From the NCBI GenBank assembly GCA_022794255.1, contig JAAWEL010000040.1, forward strand, positions 1 to 64,000: a DNA stretch of 64,000 nt, written 5' to 3'. The notes beneath the pieces are model-generated. The model had not been told where the DNA came from and did not search any database. It worked only from the letters and a program-made list of their open reading frames with translations. Of the stretch, positions 16,379 through 24,509 are shown piece by piece (the first letter of the stretch is position 1; every line of letters starts with the position of its first letter). A program made the position numbers and the translations under genes. Source of the DNA: Lachnospiraceae bacterium (GTDB taxonomy: Bacteria > Bacillota > Clostridia > Lachnospirales > Lachnospiraceae).

Positions 16379-17275
16379 ATGGGAAAATTATTGTGGAACG
16401 AGAAGCTTAATATCGGGGTTGAGGTGGTGGATAAGGCTCATGCCAGGCTGTTCCGGATGGTGGGAAAGCTGATGGACCAGGCAGAGTATGAGCCAGACAG
16501 TCAGAAAGCCTGCAAGGAGAGCATTAAATTTCTGGAAGATTACACAATGACACATTTTTCCGAAGAAGAAGCCTACATGCGTTCTGTCCATTACAAGGGA
16601 TATGAAAAGCATAAAAAGCTCCACGATGAATTCAGGGATAACACCCTGGTCTCTCTGAAAAAATATTTAAAGTCATCAGACTATTCGCCTATGGCAGTAA
16701 AGCGGTTTCTGAATGTGATGGTTGGCTGGCTGACAGGGCACATTATGGTGGAGGATCAGGCGATCATGGGAAATGTAGCTGCCAAAAGTGTGTATGAGAA
16801 TACATCTGACACATCGGTGGTGGCCGGTGCGGTTAACCAGGCCATGAAGGACGTATTCCGTCTGGAGGCAGACTTAATCAGTGGGGAATATAATGGCAGA
16901 AGCATCCGGAACGGATATTATTACCGCCTGTGCTATGATATGGAGGACGGGGGAAAGGTGCAGCTTCTGATGGGGTTAGAGGAGCAGCTGGCTCGCCGCG
17001 GGGTGGGGATGATGCTGGGACTGGCGGCTATGCAGAAGCCGGAAATGGTGAGAGAAGCTTCCATGCAGATCTTGGAGCAGTTTTTCCATCATCTGGGCAA
17101 GCTGTTTAAATCGGATTCAGAACATTATCTTGACAAGGAGGAAGTGTTGACGAAGGACGAATTTCGGGAAGATTTTATGACCAGATATCCCACCAGTATG
17201 CTGTTTGAGACCAGGCTGGGGCATTTCATCTTCTGCGCGCGAAGGTGGGAGGTTAAGAAAAGGAAGGGGGAATGA
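16379..17275 (+). CDS. Bacteriohemerythrin with an additional C-terminal domain
   Basis: Residues 1-135 are a complete hemerythrin four-helix bundle with the diiron ligands in 'VDKAHARLF', 'THFSEEEAYM', 'EKHKKLHDEF' and 'GHIMVEDQ'. It should bind O2 reversibly and serve sensing, storage or scavenging in an anaerobe. Residues about 150-298 form a second alpha/beta domain ('YYRLCYDMEDGGKVQLLMGL', 'TRLGHFIFCARRWE') that hints at CheX/CheC-like folds but is not clearly assignable. Most single-domain bacteriohemerythrins have about 130-140 residues, so the C-terminal half is extra. No membrane segment is present. The stop codon sits inside a terminator loop. Confidence 0.82.
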   Translation: MGKLLWNEKLNIGVEVVDKAHARLFRMVGKLMDQAEYEPDSQKACKESIKFLEDYTMTHFSEEEAYMRSVHYKGYEKHKKLHDEFRDNTLVSLKKYLKSSDYSPMAVKRFLNVMVGWLTGHIMVEDQAIMGNVAAKSVYENTSDTSVVAGAVNQAMKDVFRLEADLISGEYNGRSIRNGYYYRLCYDMEDGGKVQLLMGLEEQLARRGVGMMLGLAAMQKPEMVREASMQILEQFFHHLGKLFKSDSEHYLDKEEVLTKDEFREDFMTRYPTSMLFETRLGHFIFCARRWEVKKRKGE

Positions 17276-17296
17276 ATGCCCCCTTCCTTTTCTTAA
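17253..17296. terminator. Bidirectional terminator, 18-bp perfect stem
   Basis: TTAAGAAAAGGAAGGGGG (17253-17270) and CCCCCTTCCTTTTCTTAA (17279-17296) pair perfectly over an 8-base loop. The 3' arm is T-rich in both directions. The hemerythrin stop codon is in the loop and the stop of the minus-strand fusion gene lies 4 bases beyond, so it serves both convergent genes. Confidence 0.85.
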
Positions 17297-17299
17297 GCG

Positions 17300-18889
17300 C
17301 TATATTCTGGATGCTCCCAACAAAGACTTTGTGATAATCTCTGCATCCATGATATGCTTTTCCAGCTCCTGAAAGCATTGCCCGTCATCGGACAGACAAA
17401 GCTCATACAACCGCTTGTGTTTGTCAAAGAAGGTGTCTGCATATTCCTGGGCATAGCCGGCAGAGGTATTGAAATTCATCAGAGTATACACCAACTGGGC
17501 ATTGCTTTCCCAGGCATTGATCAGGAACATATTTCCAGAGGAACGGACCAGCGCTCTGTGGAACTGGACATCCAGATCATACCAGTCCACATCGCTGCCA
17601 GCCTGGGGACATGCTCTTTCGATCTTTCCCAGTACTTCAGCAATCAGAGGGAAGATGGAATTTTTCTGGTTCAGCATTCGCTTTAAAGCCTCCTGTTCCA
17701 AGAGCCAGCGAAAATGATAAAGCTCAATCACCTGCTTTTCCGTAAATTCCACCGCCTCCCTCCGGCCGTTTTCATGGGTAAGAATCAGGCCTTCATTGGA
17801 CAGAATCTGTAAGGCTGTCCTTACCGAGCTTCGACTGGCAGAAAAACGCTTTGCCAGCTGATTCTCTGCCATCTTGTCCCCCTTTTTGATCTTTTGATGG
17901 AGAATATCCATTCGCAGCTGATTGGCAATCTTATCAGGAGTGGCAGGCGAGCCTCGGTTTACCAGATTTCGCTCAAGAATCATCTGGTGAATCTTTTCAT
18001 TGAGTTCCTTGTTGACAGGTATGGAAAGATTCGCTTTTGCTGCCATCTCCATCATGGCATCTCCTAGTATCTCTGTTTCCAGCGGCCTTCCCTGCCAGTA
18101 ATCATGGAGCATGGAGGATCTTCCCTGGGGAGTCAGACGCTGCAAATCCGCCTCCCACACTTCAATATTTTTCTCACTTAAGGGGACACCGTAATATCTG
18201 GCCAGCAGAATCACTTCGCGCTGTGCGCTGCGCATCTTCTCCATCGCCTCAGAACTTTCCCTAAGCTTTCCATAATTCATTTGATAGACTGTGCTTGTCT
18301 GATTGCAGCCTACATTGATCAGAAATTTCTCCCAAAGCTTGTATTCCATATCTGCCGGCACTTCATAATCGATTCCGCTTTTTTCCAGAAATTCAGCCAC
18401 CCGCTTTACCCGGCAGGACCAGACTTCATTTTTCTTTTCTCCAAAATACAGGCAGCCACAACGATTGCATGTAACCTGGTTTTCTTTTTTGTTGGTATCA
18501 GCTCCGGTGACAGTGGCATACAATACATGCTCCTTGCCAAAGGCATTTTCCAGCTGCTCTTCGCTGCTAAGTCCGTTCAATAAAGAGAGGAAAATCGTAT
18601 TTTCGCCCATGAGGGATGCCAGGCCTTGCAATACTTCAGGCAAATGATAGGATTTAACCGCCAGGATCACCAGATCGATTGGCTCCTTCACCCCTTCTTT
18701 TAGTGAAGCATATTCAATATTCAAAGGCTCCCCATTGACAAAAATCGGCTCCTTCTTATATTTCCGGGGATTTCTGACAATACCATATAGCCTGACCTTT
18801 CTGTTATTCTCAGCAATCAGCTTCGCATATCCAGCCCCCATAGCGCCAAGTCCTACAATCCCCACACTTTGGATTTCATCCCTCTCCAT
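17300..18889 (-). CDS. Fusion: ketopantoate-reductase-like dehydrogenase plus GntR/FCD transcriptional regulator
   Basis: One uninterrupted frame joins two full domains. Residues 1 to about 315 are an ApbA/PanE-type dehydrogenase: the Rossmann motif 'VGIVGLGAMGAGYA', then 'LVILAVKSYHLPE', 'SLLNGLSSEEQL' and the helical C-terminal part 'KLWEKFLINVGCNQTS'. After a short linker, residues about 320-390 are a GntR winged helix ('AENQLAKRFSASRSSVRTAL'). About 390-529 are an FCD effector domain with candidate metal ligands in 'DLDVQFHRAL', 'DKHKRLYEL' and 'ELEKHIMDAE'. The start at 18889 follows GGGAGGGG; an upstream ATG at 18931 lacks a site. It is the last gene of the TRAP/kinase/aldolase operon. 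The arrangement suggests a regulator that reads, or an enzyme that makes, a 2-keto or hydroxy-acid metabolite of that pathway. Confidence 0.85.
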   Translation of the reverse strand: MERDEIQSVGIVGLGAMGAGYAKLIAENNRKVRLYGIVRNPRKYKKEPIFVNGEPLNIEYASLKEGVKEPIDLVILAVKSYHLPEVLQGLASLMGENTIFLSLLNGLSSEEQLENAFGKEHVLYATVTGADTNKKENQVTCNRCGCLYFGEKKNEVWSCRVKRVAEFLEKSGIDYEVPADMEYKLWEKFLINVGCNQTSTVYQMNYGKLRESSEAMEKMRSAQREVILLARYYGVPLSEKNIEVWEADLQRLTPQGRSSMLHDYWQGRPLETEILGDAMMEMAAKANLSIPVNKELNEKIHQMILERNLVNRGSPATPDKIANQLRMDILHQKIKKGDKMAENQLAKRFSASRSSVRTALQILSNEGLILTHENGRREAVEFTEKQVIELYHFRWLLEQEALKRMLNQKNSIFPLIAEVLGKIERACPQAGSDVDWYDLDVQFHRALVRSSGNMFLINAWESNAQLVYTLMNFNTSAGYAQEYADTFFDKHKRLYELCLSDDGQCFQELEKHIMDAEIITKSLLGASRI

Positions 18890-19060
18890 AGTCCCCTCCC
18901 TTTTGTTCGTATCCCTTTGTCCATTTAACATAACGATTCTTCTTTATAGATATTTTACGAAGAAACCCTTGATTGTGCAAGGATTATTTGGGGAGGGGAG
19001 TTTGGCTGATGGGATCTTCTGGCTGCGTACCATCTGCTTAAGCCCTGCTCCGAGTCTTTC

Positions 19061-19828
19061 TTACTCAGGCAGCGCCTCTTTTGCACACCTTTCCCGCATT
19101 GCCAATATTCCCTTCTTTAAAAGTCCGATTTCACTGTCACAGCTAAACATGGTCATTCCTTTTTTACGGCATTTATGGATCATGTCTGCCTTGGAGCTGA
19201 TAATTCCACAGGGAAGCCCCCTGATCTTTGCCGCAGCGATCACCTGCTCGATACTTTCCTCCAGACCGGGAACGGAAAAATCACCAGTTCCTCCTAAGTC
19301 ACATGCCAGATCATTCGGTCCGATCCATGCTCCGTCTAATCCTGGAACTTTGAGAATCTCATTGATTTTTTCCACTCCCTTTCGCGTTTCAATCTGGACA
19401 AAAAGCATGATCCGTTCATTCGCTTTTTTTGTGTATTCGGTCAGTGGGCCCGGATTATAATTGCTGTGAGGCCGCATGGTGGAAATCCCCCGCTTTCCCT
19501 CCGGTGCATATCTTCCATACAAAACCAGCTGCGCTGCCTGTTCCGCCCTTTCTGTCATGGGAAGCAGTAGTCCGTCTGCCCCTGCGTCTAAGTATTTCTG
19601 GATACATTCCCGGGATGCCGAAGGGATACGGACAATCACCGGAAAATGGATTCCATTGGCAACTGCCGCCAGAGCCGCCACCTGGGAATAATCAAAGCTT
19701 CCGTGCTCACAGTCAATGATCACATAATCAAGCCCGGCTGCCTGCATCAGACGCAGCAGATTCGGCGCTGCCACCTCCGACAAAAACATACCGATCAATT
19801 CTTCTCCTGCCTGCATCTGTTGTTTCAT
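19061..19828 (-). CDS. HpcH/HpaI-family aldolase
   Basis: A 255-residue class II pyruvate-type aldolase of the HpcH/HpaI family (2-keto-3-deoxy-sugar-acid or 4-hydroxy-2-oxo-acid cleavage). Visible are 'YVIIDCEHGSFDYSQV', 'VRIPSASRECIQKYLDAGA' with the catalytic Arg, 'VQIETRKGVE' with the metal Glu, and 'GAWIGPNDLACDLG' with the metal Asp. A divalent metal is required. The start overlaps the upstream FGGY kinase frame by 101 bases, with GGAAGAAGGGG as ribosome-binding site. It likely releases pyruvate and an aldehyde from the sugar acid imported by the TRAP system. The exact substrate is not readable. Confidence 0.85.
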   Translation of the reverse strand: MKQQMQAGEELIGMFLSEVAAPNLLRLMQAAGLDYVIIDCEHGSFDYSQVAALAAVANGIHFPVIVRIPSASRECIQKYLDAGADGLLLPMTERAEQAAQLVLYGRYAPEGKRGISTMRPHSNYNPGPLTEYTKKANERIMLFVQIETRKGVEKINEILKVPGLDGAWIGPNDLACDLGGTGDFSVPGLEESIEQVIAAAKIRGLPCGIISSKADMIHKCRKKGMTMFSCDSEIGLLKKGILAMRERCAKEALPE

Positions 19829-21290
19829 CTTTTTCCCCTTCTTCCTTTTTATTTACGCTTTTGTAACACCCTGGCGCTGTTTTTAATGATTCCTCTCTTT
19901 GCTCTTTTTCCTTGCTCTGCCCATACTTTTCTTCATTCCTGCCGGGATCCGCCTGGTTTTTCACATATCTTAGAATGAGTCTCTGCATACCGCCAAACAC
20001 TTCATCTTCCTGGGCACAGACCACCTGTTCTGCTTTGAACTCACGCCGGATTGCCTCCTGCAACAGCCGGTTTTTCAACACAGCGCCCCCGGTAAAGTAC
20101 AGCTTTCCTGAGAATTTTCCTGCTCCCCGAAGCTCTTTAGCATATTTGTGGTACACTCTGCCAAAATCTGCAGCCGTAGCGCCTATCACATTCCGAAGAG
20201 TCAGATTCTCGTGATTGATATGGCGGATGCTTCCGTCTGCCAGGCGGTCCGGCAGTTCATAAAAACCGCAGTCAACTTCCAGCCCCCCGGTCTCCCCCCA
20301 GCTATCCTGGGAGCTCAGCTTTTGCCAGACCTGCTCCCGATTCAGGGAAACCTGAAAGATTTTTTCACCGATATCCCGGATATAATCAATCTGTACATCA
20401 AAATTCCGTCCCCCGGGCATACAGGAGATAACATTGCAAAAATTCCCATCATAAAAGGGTCGGATCTCATAATTGCCAGGAACGAATTGGTCTGACAGAT
20501 AGATCAGCTGGCCGCTGGTACCGATGTTCATCACCAGATCCCCCGGCTCTGCATTCGTCCCGTAAACACTTGTCTGCACATCCCCCACATCCGGAAATAT
20601 CTGGATGGAAATATTGCCCTCCTGATAAATGCCGCAGCATTCCAGCTCTTTTGTGATCCTGGGAAGATGGATAAAATCCAGACAAATCTCTGTTAGCATA
20701 TCTCTCCGCCAGGTGTTGGTCAAAATATCGGCAAATCCCATGGGCGCGGCATTGGTGATATGGCAAATCTCGTTTCCTGTCAGCTCCCGGATGATATAGG
20801 ATCCCAGCGTATCAATCCTGGTATGCGCATTTCTGGACAGCTTTTCTTCCTCAAAAAGCGCATACAGATTGCAAAAAGCCAGGGCCGGCTTGATATAGAC
20901 ACCGTTTACTCTCATATCTGCTCTGGAAAATCTCTGACGAAGTTCTTCCAGATAGCTGATTCCTTTGCCCTCTCTGACCTTCAGACAACGGGTATCCTGC
21001 CATGAGATATAGATATCTTCCGCCAGCTGGGGGTGGGAGATCACACATCCGTGCTGCTGAGTGGAAAACAAAAGCCCGTCTGTATCCGGTGCCATATTGC
21101 AAAATTCCCGGATAATCCTTTTTACGATCTTTACAAACTCTTTTGCACGGTTTTCATAATACATGCTGCCCTTTTCAAAGTTTCTAGCAGGAGTCGGATA
21201 TTTTTTTCTGAAAATCTGCTGATTGGCCTCTGCATCAAAAAGCCCGGCCTTTATAAAGGTACTTCCCAAATCTACTGTTATATATTTCAT
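19728..21290 (-). CDS. FGGY-family carbohydrate kinase with unusual C-terminal tail
   Basis: A sugar kinase with the FGGY two-domain actin-like fold. The N-terminal phosphate loop is 'ITVDLGSTFIKAGLFD', the sugar site 'STQQHGCVISHP' and 'YISWQDTRC', and the second-domain ATP site 'LVMNIGTSGQLIYL' and 'KLYFTGGAVLKN'. The closest resemblance I can argue is to sedoheptulokinase-type members, which have about 450 residues. The family part ends near residue 446. The remaining 74 residues are charged, low in complexity, and overlap the aldolase gene by 101 bases, as if the normal stop had been lost by a small indel. Nine bases separate it from dctM upstream. Predicted substrate: a ketose or sugar acid brought in by TRAP. 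Confidence 0.82.
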   Translation of the reverse strand: MKYITVDLGSTFIKAGLFDAEANQQIFRKKYPTPARNFEKGSMYYENRAKEFVKIVKRIIREFCNMAPDTDGLLFSTQQHGCVISHPQLAEDIYISWQDTRCLKVREGKGISYLEELRQRFSRADMRVNGVYIKPALAFCNLYALFEEEKLSRNAHTRIDTLGSYIIRELTGNEICHITNAAPMGFADILTNTWRRDMLTEICLDFIHLPRITKELECCGIYQEGNISIQIFPDVGDVQTSVYGTNAEPGDLVMNIGTSGQLIYLSDQFVPGNYEIRPFYDGNFCNVISCMPGGRNFDVQIDYIRDIGEKIFQVSLNREQVWQKLSSQDSWGETGGLEVDCGFYELPDRLADGSIRHINHENLTLRNVIGATAADFGRVYHKYAKELRGAGKFSGKLYFTGGAVLKNRLLQEAIRREFKAEQVVCAQEDEVFGGMQRLILRYVKNQADPGRNEEKYGQSKEKEQREESLKTAPGCYKSVNKKEEGEKDETTDAGRRRIDRYVFVGGGSAESAASDAGSRA

Positions 21291-21299
21291 TCCCGTCCT

Positions 21300-22601
21300 C
21301 TATCTCATCAATATATTGGGGATTCCGGTGACAATTCCCGGAAATGCCCACAAAATTACCACCTCTGTCATCAATACCACCAAAAATGGCCACAGCTTTT
21401 TGCACACCTGCTCCATGGATAGATGCTCAATGCTGCAGGTCGTCATCAACACCACTCCCACCGGCGGCGTGATATTGCCGATCATGGCAATCACAATGAT
21501 ACAGATACCAGCGTGAACCGGGTCAAAGCCGGCTGCATTTAAGAGGGGAAGAACCATGGGGACAAATACCATGATATTTACATTGGGGTCACTCAGACAG
21601 CCCAGAATCAAAAATAATATGGTAATGCACAGAGCCACCAGAAATCGGCTGTCTCCGGCAAAAGAGGAGAGTAGCGCGTACAATTTCATCTGCAGGTTCT
21701 CGGCCGTCATCACAAAACTGAAGCACTTGGCAGCTGGAATCACCAAAAGTACGGAACCACTGGTGATAAACACACTTTTCAGGCTTTCGATAAAATCCTT
21801 CAGCTTCATTGTCCGATAGACGATAATTCCCAGAACAAGGGCATATAACACGGCCAAAGCCGCGGCCTCTGTGGTGGTTACAATCCCCAGATAGATTCCG
21901 CCCAGCAGAATCACCGGCGTCAAAAGGGGCAGGATACAGGACAAAAAGGAGCTTAAAAGCTGGGCCAGGTAAAACCGCCAGCCCTGCCACTGCAGCCTGG
22001 CAGAATGATTCCGGATGGAGTAAAACCAGACATAGGTCATCAGAATCAGTCCCATGATAAAGCCTGGCAGAATCCCTCCAAATAGCAGCCGCCCCACAGA
22101 TACATTGGCGACCATGGCATAGACCACCGCCGGAATACTAGGCGGGATAATCGGCCCTACTGTGGAGGAAGCAACCGTTGTGGCAGCGCTGAATTCCTCA
22201 TCAAAACCTTCATCCACCATGGCCTGATAAGCCAGATGCCCGATTCCTCCTGCATCCGCCACCGCACTTCCTGACATCCCGGCAAAAATAATACTGGTAG
22301 TGATATTCACATGCCCCATTCCTCCAGGAATATATCCCACCAGATCCCGGCAGAATTTGAAAATTCTGTCTGCCACCGAGGTTCGGTTCATCACCTCTGC
22401 TGTCAGGATAAAAAGCGGGATTGCCACCAGAGCAAAATTATTCAGGCCGGTAAACATTTTCGTCCCCATAATGGCCAGCCCCATTCCGCTGCTCATAGCA
22501 TAGAGGAAGGAGGATACAATCATGGCAGCGGCAATGGGCATTCCCAGCAAAAAGAATGCAAGAAAACTGATTAAAAACAGAGCCATATCAGACATCTTCA
22601 A
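21300..22601 (-). CDS. dctM: TRAP transporter large permease (DctM type)
   Basis: A 433-residue membrane protein with about twelve helices, the ion-coupled channel subunit of a TRAP importer. Typical blocks are 'GMPIAAAMIVSSFLYA' at the start, 'MSGSAVADAGGIGHLAYQAM' in the first half and 'DPNVNIMVFVPMVLPLLNAA' near the end. It works with the small subunit DctQ and the binding protein DctP encoded just upstream. Its start overlaps the dctQ stop by 14 bases, typical of translational coupling. Confidence 0.92.
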   Translation of the reverse strand: MKMSDMALFLISFLAFFLLGMPIAAAMIVSSFLYAMSSGMGLAIMGTKMFTGLNNFALVAIPLFILTAEVMNRTSVADRIFKFCRDLVGYIPGGMGHVNITTSIIFAGMSGSAVADAGGIGHLAYQAMVDEGFDEEFSAATTVASSTVGPIIPPSIPAVVYAMVANVSVGRLLFGGILPGFIMGLILMTYVWFYSIRNHSARLQWQGWRFYLAQLLSSFLSCILPLLTPVILLGGIYLGIVTTTEAAALAVLYALVLGIIVYRTMKLKDFIESLKSVFITSGSVLLVIPAAKCFSFVMTAENLQMKLYALLSSFAGDSRFLVALCITILFLILGCLSDPNVNIMVFVPMVLPLLNAAGFDPVHAGICIIVIAMIGNITPPVGVVLMTTCSIEHLSMEQVCKKLWPFLVVLMTEVVILWAFPGIVTGIPNILMR

Positions 22602-23109
22602 TTTCCCTCCCCTTCTCGTTCTTGTCCTTTAAAAACTCTCTGATGTCAGAAATCATATTGCATGCAATATGAAAGCTCATCAGCCCAAAGCTGACCGGCA
22701 GAATTGCATACACATATTTCAAGGGAATCCGCATCACATTGGAGATGGCCAATTGGCCTAACAGCGTTATCAGCTCCGGGAGATACAGCAGGAAAAACAC
22801 AATCATAATCCCATTCATCACCTGCCGGACAAAAAGCTGAATGGTTTTGGGAAACATGCCAATCAAAGCCGTCACATTCAGATGCTTATCTTCCCCTGCC
22901 GTGTAGGCAGCTGCCAGAAACCCCATCCACACAAACAGAAACTGATTCAGCTCATCTGACCAGTTCAGTCCGCTTTGCAGACAGTAGCGTAGCCCTGCAT
23001 TGGTGATCATCACTACAAACAACGCTCCCAAACAGATACACCCCAAGGCCTTTTCTGCCTGTTTTAGCCATGTATTCAGCCGGACCATTCTCCTAAAAGC
23101 CTGTTCCAT
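22588..23109 (-). CDS. dctQ: TRAP transporter small permease (DctQ type)
   Basis: A 173-residue protein with four membrane helices and the family 'ALFVVMITNAGLRYCLQSGL' and 'LFVWMGFLAAAYTAGEDKH' segments. It bridges the binding protein and DctM. I chose the start at 23109 because AAGGAGG lies eight bases upstream; the longer frame from 23172 has no such site and begins before the dctP stop. Confidence 0.88.
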   Translation of the reverse strand: MEQAFRRMVRLNTWLKQAEKALGCICLGALFVVMITNAGLRYCLQSGLNWSDELNQFLFVWMGFLAAAYTAGEDKHLNVTALIGMFPKTIQLFVRQVMNGIMIVFFLLYLPELITLLGQLAISNVMRIPLKYVYAILPVSFGLMSFHIACNMISDIREFLKDKNEKGREIEDV

Positions 23110-23168
23110 GTAAGTATCCTCCTTTGTCATTGCACAACCACTTCCAAATACAAGCTGGATCCTGTTTA

Positions 23169-24224
23169 TCACTTCATCTCCTGAATCTGATTATACCAGT
23201 CCTGCCATGCCGGATAATTTTCCACTACTTGTTTGGCATTTTCCTTAAAGGGTGCAGTGTCAATATCTTCCATCAAAGTCATGCCATTGGCCACACATTC
23301 CTCAATCAGTGCGGATTCGTTGTCCACCACCATCTGATCCACCTGATCTCCCATGTTGAGAAAGACCTCTTCAAATATGTCCTTGTCCTCATCTGAGAGA
23401 GAATCCCACAGCTTTTCATTGATAATGGTTGAGGAACAGGCCAGCATATGCCTGGTCATGATCAGGTACTTCTGCACCTCGTAAAATTTCATGGTGACAA
23501 TCTGAGTCACGGGATTCTCCTGACAATCCGCCACTCCAGTCTGTAAAGACATGTACACATCCTCAATCGGAATGGAGGTGATCGCCACGCGGAATACATC
23601 TTTTAATGTGGAGTAGGGCTCAAAATTCACACAGCGGAGAGTCAGACCGTTAAAATCCTCTAATGTGCGGATTTCCTTGTTTGCCGTCAGATTGCGGAAC
23701 CCGAAATTATACATATTCAGCTGACGGACTCCTCCCACTGCTTTACCGATTTCCTGACGCATTTCGCTGCACAGCTCGCTGTCTTTAAAGGTCTGCCAGT
23801 GCTCATAGCTGTCAAAGCAATAAGGAGCAAACAGCACGCCTCCGGCCTCCAGCCAGTCTGATGCACTGTCCAGACAGGCAATATCCAGCGTTCCCATCTG
23901 GCAGGCGGTAATGCTGTCTGCATAATTGCCATAGGTGCCATTGGGGAATAGGGTCAGGCGATAACGGCCACCTGTTTTTTCATAAAGCTCCTCCGAAGCC
24001 TTCAGATAGGCCTGATGCACCGGATGAGTCTCCGCAAATACATGAGATACCTTTAATTCTGTGGTTTCGCTGGTGGTTTCCTCTGCCTTATTTGTTTCCT
24101 CCTTTGAGCTTTCGCTGGTGGCCGATGGTGCTGCATTTGTCTGCGAGGCTGTTTTGTTCCCACTACATCCTGCAAGTCCCACTGTCATTGCCAGAATCAA
24201 TCCTGCTGCTGTTAACTTTTTCAT
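23169..24224 (-). CDS. dctP: TRAP transporter solute-binding lipoprotein (DctP type)
   Basis: A 351-residue extracellular binding protein. The signal ends in the lipobox 'GLAGC' (Cys at about 20), so it is membrane-anchored, followed by a Ser/Thr/Glu-rich linker (20-50). The body shows DctP-family segments: 'VFAETHPVHQAYLKASEEL', 'LTLFPNGTYGN', and the conserved arginine block 'LNGLTLRCVN'-like 'FNGLTLRCVNFEP' that binds the ligand carboxylate. A carboxylate-bearing ligand (sugar acid or similar) is therefore likely. The ATG at 24224 has AAAAGGAG eight bases upstream. It is the first gene of the operon, behind the promoter at 24271-24299. Confidence 0.9.
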   Translation of the reverse strand: MKKLTAAGLILAMTVGLAGCSGNKTASQTNAAPSATSESSKEETNKAEETTSETTELKVSHVFAETHPVHQAYLKASEELYEKTGGRYRLTLFPNGTYGNYADSITACQMGTLDIACLDSASDWLEAGGVLFAPYCFDSYEHWQTFKDSELCSEMRQEIGKAVGGVRQLNMYNFGFRNLTANKEIRTLEDFNGLTLRCVNFEPYSTLKDVFRVAITSIPIEDVYMSLQTGVADCQENPVTQIVTMKFYEVQKYLIMTRHMLACSSTIINEKLWDSLSDEDKDIFEEVFLNMGDQVDQMVVDNESALIEECVANGMTLMEDIDTAPFKENAKQVVENYPAWQDWYNQIQEMK

Positions 24225-24270
24225 ACGCAATTCTCCTTTTTCCTTTAGAATATCAGTTTTTTGTAATTTA

Positions 24271-24299
24271 AATGTAACACATTATGAAAAATATGTCAA
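24271..24299 (-). promoter_or_regulatory. Promoter of the TRAP/kinase/aldolase/fusion operon
   Basis: On the minus strand, TTGACA (24299-24294) and TACATT (24276-24271) are separated by 17 bases and face dctP. The 18-bp palindrome at 24310-24327 lies just upstream of the -35 box. Confidence 0.7.
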
Positions 24300-24309
24300 C
24301 TTATTATTT

Positions 24310-24327
24310 ATAAATGTCGACATTTAT
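24310..24327. promoter_or_regulatory. 18-bp palindrome, candidate operator of the GntR/FCD fusion
   Basis: ATAAATGTCGACATTTAT is a perfect palindrome with core TGTCGACA, which fits the GT..AC pattern recognised by FadR/FCD-type GntR regulators. It is centred about 54 bases upstream of the predicted dctP transcription start. Binding by the fusion protein is inference. Confidence 0.6.
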
Positions 24328-24419
24328 TGCGGTGATAGATCTGCTTGCAACACCGATATCCCTGCAAATGCCATCTGGCTGAATTGTTATCACAAATCCT
24401 TAAAAAGTTGAGATATCCG

Positions 24420-24447
24420 TTGACAAAGTGGCAGTTTATGGTAATAT
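24420..24447 (+). promoter_or_regulatory. Promoter of the isomerase-like gene
   Basis: TTGACA (24420-24425) and TAATAT (24442-24447) are 16 bases apart. An operator of LacI regulator 2 follows at 24456-24470, over the expected start point. Confidence 0.65.
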
Positions 24448-24455
24448 TAACAATA

Positions 24456-24470
24456 TACACTCGTATTTAC
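24456..24470. promoter_or_regulatory. Operator copy 1 of LacI regulator 2
   Basis: TACACTCGTATTTAC, with a central CG, matches in reverse orientation the sites before the LacI 2 gene (25929-25944) and before the ABC operon (27126-27141). It sits where a repressor would block the isomerase promoter. Confidence 0.65.
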
Positions 24471-24509
24471 AAAAATAAAATTATGTAGAAAGGTAAATAA
24501 GAGGATCTC

